A DNA stretch of 64,000 bases, from the NCBI RefSeq assembly GCF_008124865.1, contig NZ_VNHY01000004.1, positions 62,001 through 126,000 on the forward strand. Direction: 5' to 3'. This document shows, in pieces, positions 54,095 to 62,887 of this stretch. The DNA is from Fodinibius salinus (GTDB taxonomy: Bacteria > Bacteroidota > Rhodothermia > Balneolales > Balneolaceae). The notes under the pieces were generated by a model. It was not told the origin of the DNA and did not search any database. It saw only the letters and a list, made by a program, of their open reading frames with translations. The position numbers and the translations under genes were made by a program. Each line of letters begins with the position of its first letter. Positions within the stretch are counted from its first letter, which is position 1.

Positions 54095-54472
54095 ATGAGT
54101 TTAAGCAATAAAAAAGTAATTATTGTTGAGGATGACCTTATCCTTAACCTTTTATACGAAAGCTATCTCGAACGGCTCGGATTTAAGACTGAAGGCGAAC
54201 TTGTTTATGGCAAGACAGCTATCAAATCAGTTGAAGAGCACGAGCCCGACTTAATTGTTATGGATATTTCTCTCGAAGGTGATATTGACGGCATTGACGC
54301 CATGCTGGAAATCAGGAAATTTTCTGACGTCCCTGTCATCTTTATTACTGGTAACTCTGATCCCCATCACGTTGAACGTGCCGAAGGGATTGACTATCTG
54401 GATTATCTGACTAAGCCCATCGAATTTGATGATCTGCAAAATGTCATTCAACAACATTTCCCGACTAAGTAG
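54095..54472 (+). CDS. Stand-alone response-regulator receiver
   Basis: A 125-residue CheY-like protein with no output domain. The acidic pocket is ED-D (12-14), the phosphorylated aspartate is Asp57 in DLIVMDISLEGDIDG, the switch threonine lies in FITGN (Thr85), and the lysine is in YLTKPIEF (Lys107). The loop SLEGDIDGIDAM is typical of receivers linked with PAS/hybrid kinases. No kinase is adjacent. It must act through protein contact. The M1 peptidase gene follows after 52 bp. Confidence 0.92.
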   Translation: MSLSNKKVIIVEDDLILNLLYESYLERLGFKTEGELVYGKTAIKSVEEHEPDLIVMDISLEGDIDGIDAMLEIRKFSDVPVIFITGNSDPHHVERAEGIDYLDYLTKPIEFDDLQNVIQQHFPTK

Positions 54473-54524
54473 TACTCCCATTCAATTCGTAACATTCTAA
54501 TTATAAACCAATCTGTTTATATCA

Positions 54525-56564
54525 ATGAGTTTGCCTAATCGCAGTTTTATCATCTCTATTTGTTTTCTCCTGAGCATAGCTTTGCTTGGTTGTTCAGGCT
54601 CTCAACAAATGACCGAGAATGAAAAGAGAGAGAAGGAATCGATGAATAAAGTGAAGCAAAAAAATCTTCACAAGCCTCCTTCGCAAATGGATCGGGCGGT
54701 TGCCAACGATATTACCAATGAAATTCCTTCATCATTTTTTAAGGCTATTGACAAGAATACTCGAACCATGTCGGGCAAGCCAGGTGCTGACTATTGGACA
54801 CAACGTGCCCACTATGATATTGATACCGAACTTATCCCTGATGATACCCTGCTGAAAGGAAGTGGAACCATCACTTATTACAATAATTCACCTGATACGC
54901 TTAACAAGCTAGTTATGGAACTGGCTCAGAACCTCCATAAAGAAGGAGTGCCACGTTTGAGCAACCAAGAAATAACGGGCGGTGTTAACCTGCATTATAT
55001 TGCTGTAAGTGGTGATACACTGTCACAAATACAGTCACGCAAAGCATCCAGCGGTTATACTGTTAATGGTACTTTGCTCAATATTCTTCCCGGCCAGTCC
55101 GTTTCGCCCGGAGACAGTGTCAAAATAAATATTGGATGGGATTTCAAGATTCCCCAACGAGGTGCAAGCGGCCGTATGGGTTATAATAAAGATAACCTCT
55201 TTTACATTGGCTACTGGTATCCCCAGATGCGTGTATATGATGATGTAATTGGATGGTTTATGGAACCGTTTCTTGGTAATGCTGAATTCTACCACGATTT
55301 TGGCAATTATGATGTAGATATCACTGCCCCTGAACAGTGGATGGTTGCCTCAACCGGTAAGCTCCAAAATGGGAAACAGGTTTTACAAGACAATATATAT
55401 CAGCGTCTAAAAAAAGCTCATCAGAGTGATACGGTGGTATCAGTTGTTACCAAAGATGACTTTGGCGACGTAACAAAATCGACAGAAAACGGAAAGGTTA
55501 CATGGTCGTTCAGCGCCAAAGATGTACGCGATTTTGCATTTAGTGCTACCAAAGAATCTATGTGGGATGCTACCCGTGCCAGTGTGGGTGACCTTGATGG
55601 AGACGGGCAAGAAAATTATTCAAGTATCAACGCTATATATCGCAGCTCTGCCCCACTTTGGACAAATGGTGCAAAATATACTCGCGATGCTATTAGCTTT
55701 TTGTCTGATTATACTGACATGTCGTATCCTTGGCCACATATGACTTCCGTTGAGGGTGGTGGTATTATTGGCGGAGGCATGGAATTTCCTATGATGACGG
55801 TCATCGGCGACTATAAAGATCAGCCCAAAAACGCCTTATATGCCGTCATTGCTCACGAACTTGCCCACATGTGGGTTCCCATGCAGGTTAGCTCAAATGA
55901 ACGCCGCTATGCCTGGATGGACGAAGGCACTACAACATTTAATGAGAATCAGGCCAAGCAATCATACTTCCCCGACGGACCTGATGCTGACAAACAAGAA
56001 ATGCAGAGTTACTTGCGTATCACACAAACCGACCTCGAAGGACCTATTATGCGATGGTCAAACTTTCATTATAACGGTGCTGCTTATGGTACAGCCTCGT
56101 ATCCCAAGCCGGCCACTATGCTTGCTAGCCTTAGAAATTTACTGGGCGAAAAGACCTTTAATAACGCTCTTCAAACCTTTATGGACCGCTGGCAGTACAA
56201 GCATCCCTATCCTTGGGATATGTTTAACACCTTTGAGGATGTAAGCGGCAGAGAGCTCGACTGGTTCTGGAGAGCTTGGTACTACGAAACGTGGACGCTG
56301 GACCAAGCCGTTGGAAAAGTAACCACTACTGAAAACAAAACTGAAATTGTTATTGAGGATCGTGGCCAAGCGCCAATGCCTGCTACAGTAGAAATTACCA
56401 TGGCCGACGGTTCCACTATTATGCGTACGATACCGGTTGAAAAATGGCTGAAGGGAATGAGAAGAACAACCCTCACGGTTGACGGTACTGCAACCAAAGT
56501 CGTAATCGATCCCGACAGCAACTATCCTGATAAAAACAGGAAAAATAACCAGTGGAAACAATAA
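54525..56564 (+). CDS. M1-family metallopeptidase lipoprotein
   Basis: A 679-residue gluzincin with a lipobox IALLGCSGS (Cys23). Residues about 90-300 are the beta-rich N-terminal domain of M1 aminopeptidases. The catalytic domain has VIAHELAHMW (His444, Glu445, His448) and Glu467 in RRYAWMDEGTTTF, a full HExxH-18-E zinc site. The exopeptidase motif GxMEN is GGGMEFP (416-422), so the usual Asn is Phe. It should work in the periplasm or at the outer membrane on peptides. The C-terminal strands end in a hydrophilic tail. A terminator follows at once. Confidence 0.92.
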   Translation: MSLPNRSFIISICFLLSIALLGCSGSQQMTENEKREKESMNKVKQKNLHKPPSQMDRAVANDITNEIPSSFFKAIDKNTRTMSGKPGADYWTQRAHYDIDTELIPDDTLLKGSGTITYYNNSPDTLNKLVMELAQNLHKEGVPRLSNQEITGGVNLHYIAVSGDTLSQIQSRKASSGYTVNGTLLNILPGQSVSPGDSVKINIGWDFKIPQRGASGRMGYNKDNLFYIGYWYPQMRVYDDVIGWFMEPFLGNAEFYHDFGNYDVDITAPEQWMVASTGKLQNGKQVLQDNIYQRLKKAHQSDTVVSVVTKDDFGDVTKSTENGKVTWSFSAKDVRDFAFSATKESMWDATRASVGDLDGDGQENYSSINAIYRSSAPLWTNGAKYTRDAISFLSDYTDMSYPWPHMTSVEGGGIIGGGMEFPMMTVIGDYKDQPKNALYAVIAHELAHMWVPMQVSSNERRYAWMDEGTTTFNENQAKQSYFPDGPDADKQEMQSYLRITQTDLEGPIMRWSNFHYNGAAYGTASYPKPATMLASLRNLLGEKTFNNALQTFMDRWQYKHPYPWDMFNTFEDVSGRELDWFWRAWYYETWTLDQAVGKVTTTENKTEIVIEDRGQAPMPATVEITMADGSTIMRTIPVEKWLKGMRRTTLTVDGTATKVVIDPDSNYPDKNRKNNQWKQ

Positions 56565-56586
56565 ACACCCCACTATTTGAGCATAC

Positions 56587-56615
56587 AAAGGGCGCCGTCT
56601 CCGGTGCCCTTTTAT
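56587..56615 (+). terminator. Intrinsic terminator of the M1 peptidase gene
   Basis: AAAGGGCGCCG (56587-56597) pairs with CGGTGCCCTTT (56602-56612) with one G-U pair around a 4-nt loop and continues into a T-rich tail. It is 22 bp after the stop codon. Confidence 0.92.
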
Positions 56616-56744
56616 TATTTAATGATCGTTTATACTTACCATCCATCAATAATCACAGCTATAAATTTGTAAACTGCGTATTTTTTTTACCTTTAAAGGT
56701 AGATTTCCAACATTAAGGGGACATTTTTCTTAATTTAGACTTTC

Positions 56745-58448
56745 ATGAAACGATACGGAACACTTCGCTGGGTACTTCTTGCAGTAGGCATTGTTGCTAT
56801 ACTGGGTATTACTGCTATGAATGTGTATTCGCTCTATGCTCTTCGTGAAAATACCCTGGAATCGAATCGTGAAAATAAAAAACTGCAAATAACAGAGTTT
56901 ACTGATAAAGTACGGTTCCGGTTCTTTGAATCTTTTGTTGGGCTAGGTTCGAAGGATATCAAACACTTGCAATCCACCTTTCAGCAAACCGGCCAATTTA
57001 CGAATGAGATGAACGAGCTGCTCATAGATGCGAGCAAAGATTCGATATATAAAAACATTTATTTTATTTCCGGTAATTCAGGAAAGTGTAAGGATAATAA
57101 GCCAATATTAACATACAACGGCTCTCAAGAAGAATTTACTTCTATAGCTGACTATCCGGAAGTTGTTTGTGACGGGATGAGCATTGCACGAACACAAATG
57201 AAAAGTCTCATCAATGATTATGAAAATAGTAGTAAAGTAATCTTTGATTCCCATCGTAGTATTATCATCGCGCTCATCATCCCCTCCGAAAATACTATTT
57301 TCGGGTATTTGATTATGCCCTTTGATCAGGATTACCTGACGAATGAGTATTTGCCGAAAAAAATAACGGAAAATTTTGGCGGACCCGAACAGGCAGGTAT
57401 TACCGTTTGGCTGCGCGACTGGACGAACAATAAAATTATTGCCAGCAGCAATCCCTATATTAATTACAGTCCCGAAAAGGTTAACTTTGAGCAGAATTTC
57501 CCCGACTTATTTGACTACTGGAAGTTGCATGTAGCATTCACTGAGCAATCAGCGGTGGCTGCTTCTAATGCCTCCTTATACCGAAATCTGGCCGTCTTAA
57601 GTATCGCTATTATCATTTTACTTGGTGCACTTGTATTCATGTTTATATCAGCACAAAAAGAACGGGCACTGGCACAGCAACAAGCAGGTTTTTTGGCAAA
57701 TGTAACACACGAACTTAAGACCCCCTTGTCGGTAATGCAGGCTGCTGGAGAAAACCTGGCAGATGGACGTGTTACCGATCAGCGACGGCTTAAAAGATAC
57801 GGCGGGCATATCTACAACGAAGCTGTACGACTGCGCAGCATGATTGAAAAGCTACTGGATGTCGCCAAAATTGATGCCGGTAAGTCATTAATAGACCCCG
57901 AACCGGTAGATCTGAGCCAAGCTGTCAATTCTTATATTGAAGAACATTGGGATTACATCAATGAAAAGGGATTTTCTCTGCAAACCTCTATTGAAGATGA
58001 CACCCCGATGGTTATGATAGACAGCGGAAGCTTCAATACGATCATAACCAACTTGGTCGAAAACGCTCTTAAATACAGTCCCAACTCAAAATCTATATAT
58101 ATTCGTTTATACAGCGAAAATGGAGAAGTGACCCTGGAGGTCGAAGACAACGGTATTGGCATGACCAAGAAGGTAAAGTCTCAAATTTTTGATAAATTCT
58201 ACCGAGCTGAAGATACGTTAACAGCCAAAACAAAAGGCCACGGACTTGGGTTATCTATTGTTAAAAATCTGGTTGAACTCAATGAAGGATCAATAACAGT
58301 ATCCACAGAACCAGAACAGGGATCGACCTTTATCGTAACTTTCCCTATTATTTCCGATACTTCAGAAAAGGTAGGAGAAGTACCGGATGAAGAATCATCG
58401 GAGAATAAACACGACTCACTAAATAAAGACTCTGAATCTTATGTCTGA
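56745..58448 (+). CDS. Membrane sensor histidine kinase
   Basis: A 567-residue kinase. Membrane helices at about 8-28 and 281-303 enclose a ~250-residue periplasmic sensor domain of no known family, which contains two cysteines that could pair (115 and 142). The H-box FLANVTHELKTPLSVMQ carries His322, the N-box NLVENALKYS carries Asn440, and VEDNGIGM and KGHGLGLSIVKNL are the ATP-lid motifs. A charged tail follows to residue 567. It overlaps the response regulator by 8 bp, which makes a two-component pair. The signal is unknown. Confidence 0.95.
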   Translation: MKRYGTLRWVLLAVGIVAILGITAMNVYSLYALRENTLESNRENKKLQITEFTDKVRFRFFESFVGLGSKDIKHLQSTFQQTGQFTNEMNELLIDASKDSIYKNIYFISGNSGKCKDNKPILTYNGSQEEFTSIADYPEVVCDGMSIARTQMKSLINDYENSSKVIFDSHRSIIIALIIPSENTIFGYLIMPFDQDYLTNEYLPKKITENFGGPEQAGITVWLRDWTNNKIIASSNPYINYSPEKVNFEQNFPDLFDYWKLHVAFTEQSAVAASNASLYRNLAVLSIAIIILLGALVFMFISAQKERALAQQQAGFLANVTHELKTPLSVMQAAGENLADGRVTDQRRLKRYGGHIYNEAVRLRSMIEKLLDVAKIDAGKSLIDPEPVDLSQAVNSYIEEHWDYINEKGFSLQTSIEDDTPMVMIDSGSFNTIITNLVENALKYSPNSKSIYIRLYSENGEVTLEVEDNGIGMTKKVKSQIFDKFYRAEDTLTAKTKGHGLGLSIVKNLVELNEGSITVSTEPEQGSTFIVTFPIISDTSEKVGEVPDEESSENKHDSLNKDSESYV

Positions 58449-59148
58449 TCAAACTAAAAAAATTGTAATTGTAGAAGACGAGCCGAGTCTTGTTTTTACT
58501 CTACAGGATACACTGCAAAATGAGGGCTATAATGTTTTTGTAGCTAAAAAAGGTGCCAAGGGAGTAGAAATTGTTAAAAAAGAAGATCCCGACTTGATGA
58601 TTCTTGACCTAATGCTTCCTGGGATGAGCGGCTATGACGTCTGTGAAAAAGTCCGTGAAATGGACTACACCTTTCCCATTATAATTTTGACTGCCCGCGA
58701 TCAGGAAATTGACAAAGTTACCGGGCTCAACATTGGAGCTGACGATTACATAACCAAACCATTTGGCGTTAAAGAACTGCTGGCTCGTATTCAAGCACGG
58801 CTTCGACGTTCCGACGAATATACCAACAAAACACTTATTGAAGAGGCTAAATTAGGTCCTGTTTATGTGGATCTTGACAATGCCGTAGCCGAACATCCTG
58901 AAAAAGGAGACATTGAACTTACCACCCGTGAGGTTGAACTTATCCGCTATCTGATGGCCCACGGTAATGAACCGGTATCACGTGATGCATTACTAGAAAA
59001 TGTATGGCGATACGAATTCAGCACCAATACCCGTACTGTTGATGTGCATATCTCCAAATTACGTTCCAAAATTGAGATGGAGCCTGATGATCCTAAATTT
59101 CTGGTTACACTACACGGGGTCGGATATATGCTGAAAGTAGGGACATAA
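58441..59148 (+). CDS. OmpR/PhoB-family response regulator
   Basis: A 235-residue regulator. The receiver domain (1-120) has Asp56 in DLMILDLMLPGMSGYD, the switch Thr in IILTARDQ, and Lys in ITKPFGVKELLARI. The winged-helix DNA-binding domain (about 135-235) shows ELTTREVELIRYLMAHGNEPVSRDALLENVW and TNTRTVDVHISKLRSKIE, read in parts, and ends RVGYML-like (HGVGYMLKVG). It is the cognate partner of the kinase encoded directly upstream. Confidence 0.96.
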   Translation: MSDQTKKIVIVEDEPSLVFTLQDTLQNEGYNVFVAKKGAKGVEIVKKEDPDLMILDLMLPGMSGYDVCEKVREMDYTFPIIILTARDQEIDKVTGLNIGADDYITKPFGVKELLARIQARLRRSDEYTNKTLIEEAKLGPVYVDLDNAVAEHPEKGDIELTTREVELIRYLMAHGNEPVSRDALLENVWRYEFSTNTRTVDVHISKLRSKIEMEPDDPKFLVTLHGVGYMLKVGT

Positions 59149-59186
59149 CCTGACTTTTATACTGCTCTATGTATGATGTTTCGGGG

Positions 59187-59753
59187 TTACCTTCCTGAAA
59201 CCGTTGATGACTTTCGTACATCCTGAATAAAAGAGGGAAACGAATTAACTTGAGACTCCAGCAGCTCCTGCTGAAATTCATCATCTATTCCTTCATCGTC
59301 GTCAAAATTGTCGTGAACTCTGGGGATAAATACCCGTTCGGGATACAGATGAGCATTCCGGTAACCTACGACCTGCTGCAGCTGTTCCACTGCGCGCATG
59401 GCTCCAAAAGCTCCTTTGGCTTCGCCGATCATAGCAACCGGCTTTTTGTTTAAACTTTCGGGAAACGGCAGATAATCAATAAACAGCTTTAATATTCCCG
59501 GATAGCCGCCGTTGTATTCGGGACAAACAAACACTAGTCCATCAGCCGAAATCAACTGATCGGCAAAAGCATCAACATCCGGAAGATCATCGTCATAACG
59601 TCCCCCGCTTACCTGCTTAACAGGAAAGTTTTGAAGATCAATAATTTGAGCGCCAACACCCTGCTCTTTGTACTTTTGTTGCACATATTTCGACACGCGT
59701 AAGGCATACGAACCCGGCCTGTCTGTTCCACTTATAATTCCTAAGTTAATCAT
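59187..59753 (-). CDS. NADPH-dependent FMN reductase
   Basis: A 188-residue flavodoxin-like protein. The start LGIISGTDRPGSYALRVSKYV binds FMN phosphate, and VCPEYNGGYPGILKLFIDYLP is the family's central PEYNxxxPxxLK motif. AMIGEAKGAFGAMRAVEQL follows. These enzymes reduce FMN, quinones or azo compounds with NAD(P)H. It is convergent with the response regulator. A hairpin overlapping its stop (59179-59203) may terminate both. Confidence 0.9.
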   Translation of the reverse strand: MINLGIISGTDRPGSYALRVSKYVQQKYKEQGVGAQIIDLQNFPVKQVSGGRYDDDLPDVDAFADQLISADGLVFVCPEYNGGYPGILKLFIDYLPFPESLNKKPVAMIGEAKGAFGAMRAVEQLQQVVGYRNAHLYPERVFIPRVHDNFDDDEGIDDEFQQELLESQVNSFPSFIQDVRKSSTVSGR

Positions 59754-59846
59754 CTGTTTTATTTGTAGTTTAAAAATCTGTTCAAATCTATAATATCACT
59801 TTGATCCCATGGACCAGAAAGGACACACAGGACTTACAAAAACTTT

Positions 59847-61220
59847 CTACTTATTCTGTGCTTTAGCATAGGCCTGCTTGATCTTTTCAAGCCGATCCCA
59901 AAGCTTCCCTTCGCGGCCAATAGTTCCGGGCTCATACCATTCTTCGTTGGCCAATTCCTGGGGCAAATATTGTTGTGGAATCCAATGATGATCGTACGAA
60001 TGGGGATAGTGATAATCATCGGATGCATTTTCTACGCCCAAATAACGAGATTGTTTAGAATTTGCTGTCTTGTCCCGCAGGTGCGGCGGCACGGGGTCTA
60101 TTCCCGCTTCGCGAATATGACTACGCACTGAAAAAATAGCCCCGGTACTGTTACTCTTGGGGCAAAGCGACAAATAGATACAGGCGTGCGCCAAAAAATA
60201 AAGCCCTTCGGGCATACCACATTTTGTGAAGGCTTCATGTGCTGCATTAACCACCGAAAGAGCGTGCGGTGTGGCCATCCCTACATCCTCAGAGGCAAGA
60301 ATAAGCATTCGCCGAAACAGAAAGTTCGGGTCTTCGCCCCCTTCTAGCATCGCCACCATCCAGTACAGGGCTGCATCAGTATCGGAACCTCGCATCGATT
60401 TAATAAAAGCTGAAGCATAATGGTAATGCTCATCACCGGTACCATCATAGCGAACGCCTCGCCGCTGGATACACTCTTTGGCAATATCTAAATCAATATG
60501 GATAGTACCGTCATCATCTGCATCACTCGACAGTACCGCCACTTCCAGTGCATTAATAGCATTGCGGATGTCTCCGCCAGCAAATTCTGCCAAATGGGCT
60601 TTAGCCTCATCGGTCACTTCAATGGACTTATTACCTAATCCCCGTTCTTCATCTTCAAGGGATCGATCAATCATAGTAAGCACGTGATCGGTGGTAAGGT
60701 CATACAACTCAAAAAGCTGGCATCGCGATAACAGCGGACTCACCATCGAATAAAATGGATTTTCGGTAGTAGCTCCAATCAGCGTAATAACGCCCGACTC
60801 CAGGTGTGGTAGCAGCGCATCCTGCTGGGCTTTATTCCACCGGTGAATTTCATCCACAAAAAGAATGGTCTTTTGCTCATTCATTTGCTGCATTTTTTCG
60901 GCCTTGGCCACCACTTTTCGCAGATCTTTAATGCCATCGAGTACGGCGTTCAGCTCTATATACTGGGCATTAATTTCACGCGAAATAACATGGGCCAGCG
61001 TCGTCTTGCCGGAACTGGGCGGTCCATGGAAAATAAGCGAACCAATCACCCCGGATTCGATCATCCGCCGCAGCATTTTGCCCTCTCCCACGATGTGGTC
61101 CTGGCCTACAAACTCCTCCAGCGATCGGGGACGCATGCGCGTAGCCAGCGGCTCATGCGGATTTACAAAATCGGATTGCTGGCTATCAGCTTGCCCATCA
61201 TCCTCGTTAAACAGATCCAT
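59847..61220 (-). CDS. rarA: Replication-associated recombination protein A
   Basis: A 457-residue AAA+ ATPase (MgsA/RarA) that works at stalled replication forks. Seen are the start [25 protein letters not shown], Walker [17 protein letters not shown], Walker [24 protein letters not shown], sensor 1 [12 protein letters not shown], and sensor 2 [12 protein letters not shown]. The MgsA C-terminal domain contains [11 protein letters not shown], and the end reads [12 protein letters not shown]. Length and order are normal. It is followed on the minus strand by the FMN reductase after 93 bp. Confidence 0.95.
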   Translation of the reverse strand: MDLFNEDDGQADSQQSDFVNPHEPLATRMRPRSLEEFVGQDHIVGEGKMLRRMIESGVIGSLIFHGPPSSGKTTLAHVISREINAQYIELNAVLDGIKDLRKVVAKAEKMQQMNEQKTILFVDEIHRWNKAQQDALLPHLESGVITLIGATTENPFYSMVSPLLSRCQLFELYDLTTDHVLTMIDRSLEDEERGLGNKSIEVTDEAKAHLAEFAGGDIRNAINALEVAVLSSDADDDGTIHIDLDIAKECIQRRGVRYDGTGDEHYHYASAFIKSMRGSDTDAALYWMVAMLEGGEDPNFLFRRMLILASEDVGMATPHALSVVNAAHEAFTKCGMPEGLYFLAHACIYLSLCPKSNSTGAIFSVRSHIREAGIDPVPPHLRDKTANSKQSRYLGVENASDDYHYPHSYDHHWIPQQYLPQELANEEWYEPGTIGREGKLWDRLEKIKQAYAKAQNK

Positions 61221-61224
61221 TGCT

Positions 61225-61317
61225 ACAGATTGTAAGTTGAATATTTCAGGTTTCTAGTTCTAAAATTAAACTCATTTAGCTGAATTAACATTCAACTTTT
61301 AACCTTCAATGTTCAAT
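61225..61317. repeat. Quasi-repeat spacer between carboxylase and rarA
   Basis: Iterated variants of ttcaac, ttaacc and ttcaat words (for example attcaacttttaacc then ttcaatgttcaatc) fill this 93-bp spacer. It has no coding frame. The style matches the spacers at 8020-8117 and 17056-17123, with a different core word. Confidence 0.45.
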
Positions 61318-62877
61318 CTATAGCGGAAGGTTATCATGTTTTTTCTCAGGAACGTTTTCTACCTTGTTCTCTGATATTTCGAGCGCATGGATCAGCTTTT
61401 CACGCGTCTCACTGGGTAATATTACGTTATCAATAAAGCCGCGTTCGGCTGCTTTGTAAGGATGTGCAAATTCTTCTTTATAGTAATCGATCAGCTCCTG
61501 CTCCTTCGCTTCAGGATCATCAGCATTGGCGATTTCTTTGCGAAAGATAATTTCAACCGCACCTTTGGGTCCCATCACCGCAATTTCTGCCGTAGGCCAC
61601 GCCACATTGTAATCAGCGCGGATATGTTTGGAGTTCATCACATCATAAGCGCCGCCGTATGCCTTACGTGTAATGACCGTCATCTTGGGAACGGTAGCTT
61701 CGCAAAATGCATACAGGAGCTTGGCTCCGTGTTTGATGATGCCTCCCCACTCTTGGTCGGTACCGGGCAAAAAGCCGGGAACATCTTCAAAGGTTACCAG
61801 CGGAATATTAAACGCATCACAAAATCGAACAAAACGTGCTCCTTTAAGAGAAGCATCAATATCGAGCACACCGGCCAGCGACAGCGGCTGATTGGCAACA
61901 ATGCCTACACTTCGTCCGTCAATACGGGCAAAGCCTACTACAATATTGGTGGCATAGTGTTCGTGGACTTCCATAAACGAATCCTTATCTACAATACCGC
62001 CAATCACCTCTTTAATATCGTACGGTTTATTGGGATTGTCGGGCACAATATCGTCAAGCTTGTCAGCTTTTGTGGAATCCGGTGCTTTAGATTCTTCACG
62101 CGGCGGCTTTTCTTCACAGTTTTGTGGTACATAGGTTAACAGCTGCCGCAGCTCTTGCAGGCAAAGAGCATCATTTTCTTCGGTAAAGTGCGCCACACCC
62201 GACTTTTTACCATGAGCACTGGCCCCACCCAACTCTTCGGAGGTGACTTCTTCATGGGTCACCGTTTTAACCACATTGGGTCCCGTTACAAACATATAGC
62301 TGGTATTTTTGACCATAAACACAAAATCCGTGAGCGCCGGACTGTAAACTGCTCCACCGGCACAAGGTCCCATTACAGCCGAAAATTGAGGCACCACGCC
62401 CGATGCCATGCTGTTACGATAAAAGACTTCGGCATAGCCCCCAAGTGATGAAACCCCTTCCTGAATACGTGCACCGCCGGAATCATTGAGACCAATAACG
62501 GGTACACCGTTCTTCATGGCCATATCCATAATTTTACAAATTTTCTCGGCGTGGGTCTCCGACAGCGAGCCGCCGATAACGGTAAAGTCTTGGCTAAACA
62601 CATAAATAGGTCGACCGTGAACTTTTCCAAAACCGGTAACCACTCCATCCCCGGCAATTTTTTTCTCATCAAGACCAAATTTTTCACTCCGATGGGTTAC
62701 AAAGGGATCAACTTCTTCAAACGATCCGTCATCCAGCAGCAAATCGATACGCTCACGAGCTGTAAGCTTACCCTTGTCATGCTGTTTTTGGATACGTTCT
62801 TCGCCACCTCCTTTTTTAGCGTCTTTCCGTTTTTGTTTAAGCCATTCTACTTTGTTATCCGGTTTTTCTGAAGCCAT
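61318..62877 (-). CDS. Acyl-CoA (propionyl-CoA) carboxylase beta subunit / methylmalonyl-CoA carboxyltransferase
   Basis: A 519-residue carboxyltransferase. The N-half starts [25 protein letters not shown]. The acyl-CoA pocket includes [39 protein letters not shown] and [17 protein letters not shown]. The C-half contains the biotin pocket with [47 protein letters not shown] and [37 protein letters not shown] (all in parts). It transfers CO2 from carboxybiotin to propionyl-CoA or a similar substrate. The biotin carboxylase and biotin carrier genes are not in this window; they may lie beyond the right edge, where an acidic gene of unknown role intervenes. Confidence 0.9.
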   Translation of the reverse strand: MASEKPDNKVEWLKQKRKDAKKGGGEERIQKQHDKGKLTARERIDLLLDDGSFEEVDPFVTHRSEKFGLDEKKIAGDGVVTGFGKVHGRPIYVFSQDFTVIGGSLSETHAEKICKIMDMAMKNGVPVIGLNDSGGARIQEGVSSLGGYAEVFYRNSMASGVVPQFSAVMGPCAGGAVYSPALTDFVFMVKNTSYMFVTGPNVVKTVTHEEVTSEELGGASAHGKKSGVAHFTEENDALCLQELRQLLTYVPQNCEEKPPREESKAPDSTKADKLDDIVPDNPNKPYDIKEVIGGIVDKDSFMEVHEHYATNIVVGFARIDGRSVGIVANQPLSLAGVLDIDASLKGARFVRFCDAFNIPLVTFEDVPGFLPGTDQEWGGIIKHGAKLLYAFCEATVPKMTVITRKAYGGAYDVMNSKHIRADYNVAWPTAEIAVMGPKGAVEIIFRKEIANADDPEAKEQELIDYYKEEFAHPYKAAERGFIDNVILPSETREKLIHALEISENKVENVPEKKHDNLPL

Positions 62878-62887
62878 CTAATTGTTA

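Noticed and set aside
61462-62139. A 225-codon open frame on the plus strand
   Set aside because: It is a shadow of the carboxyltransferase gene on the other strand; composition is that of reversed codons.
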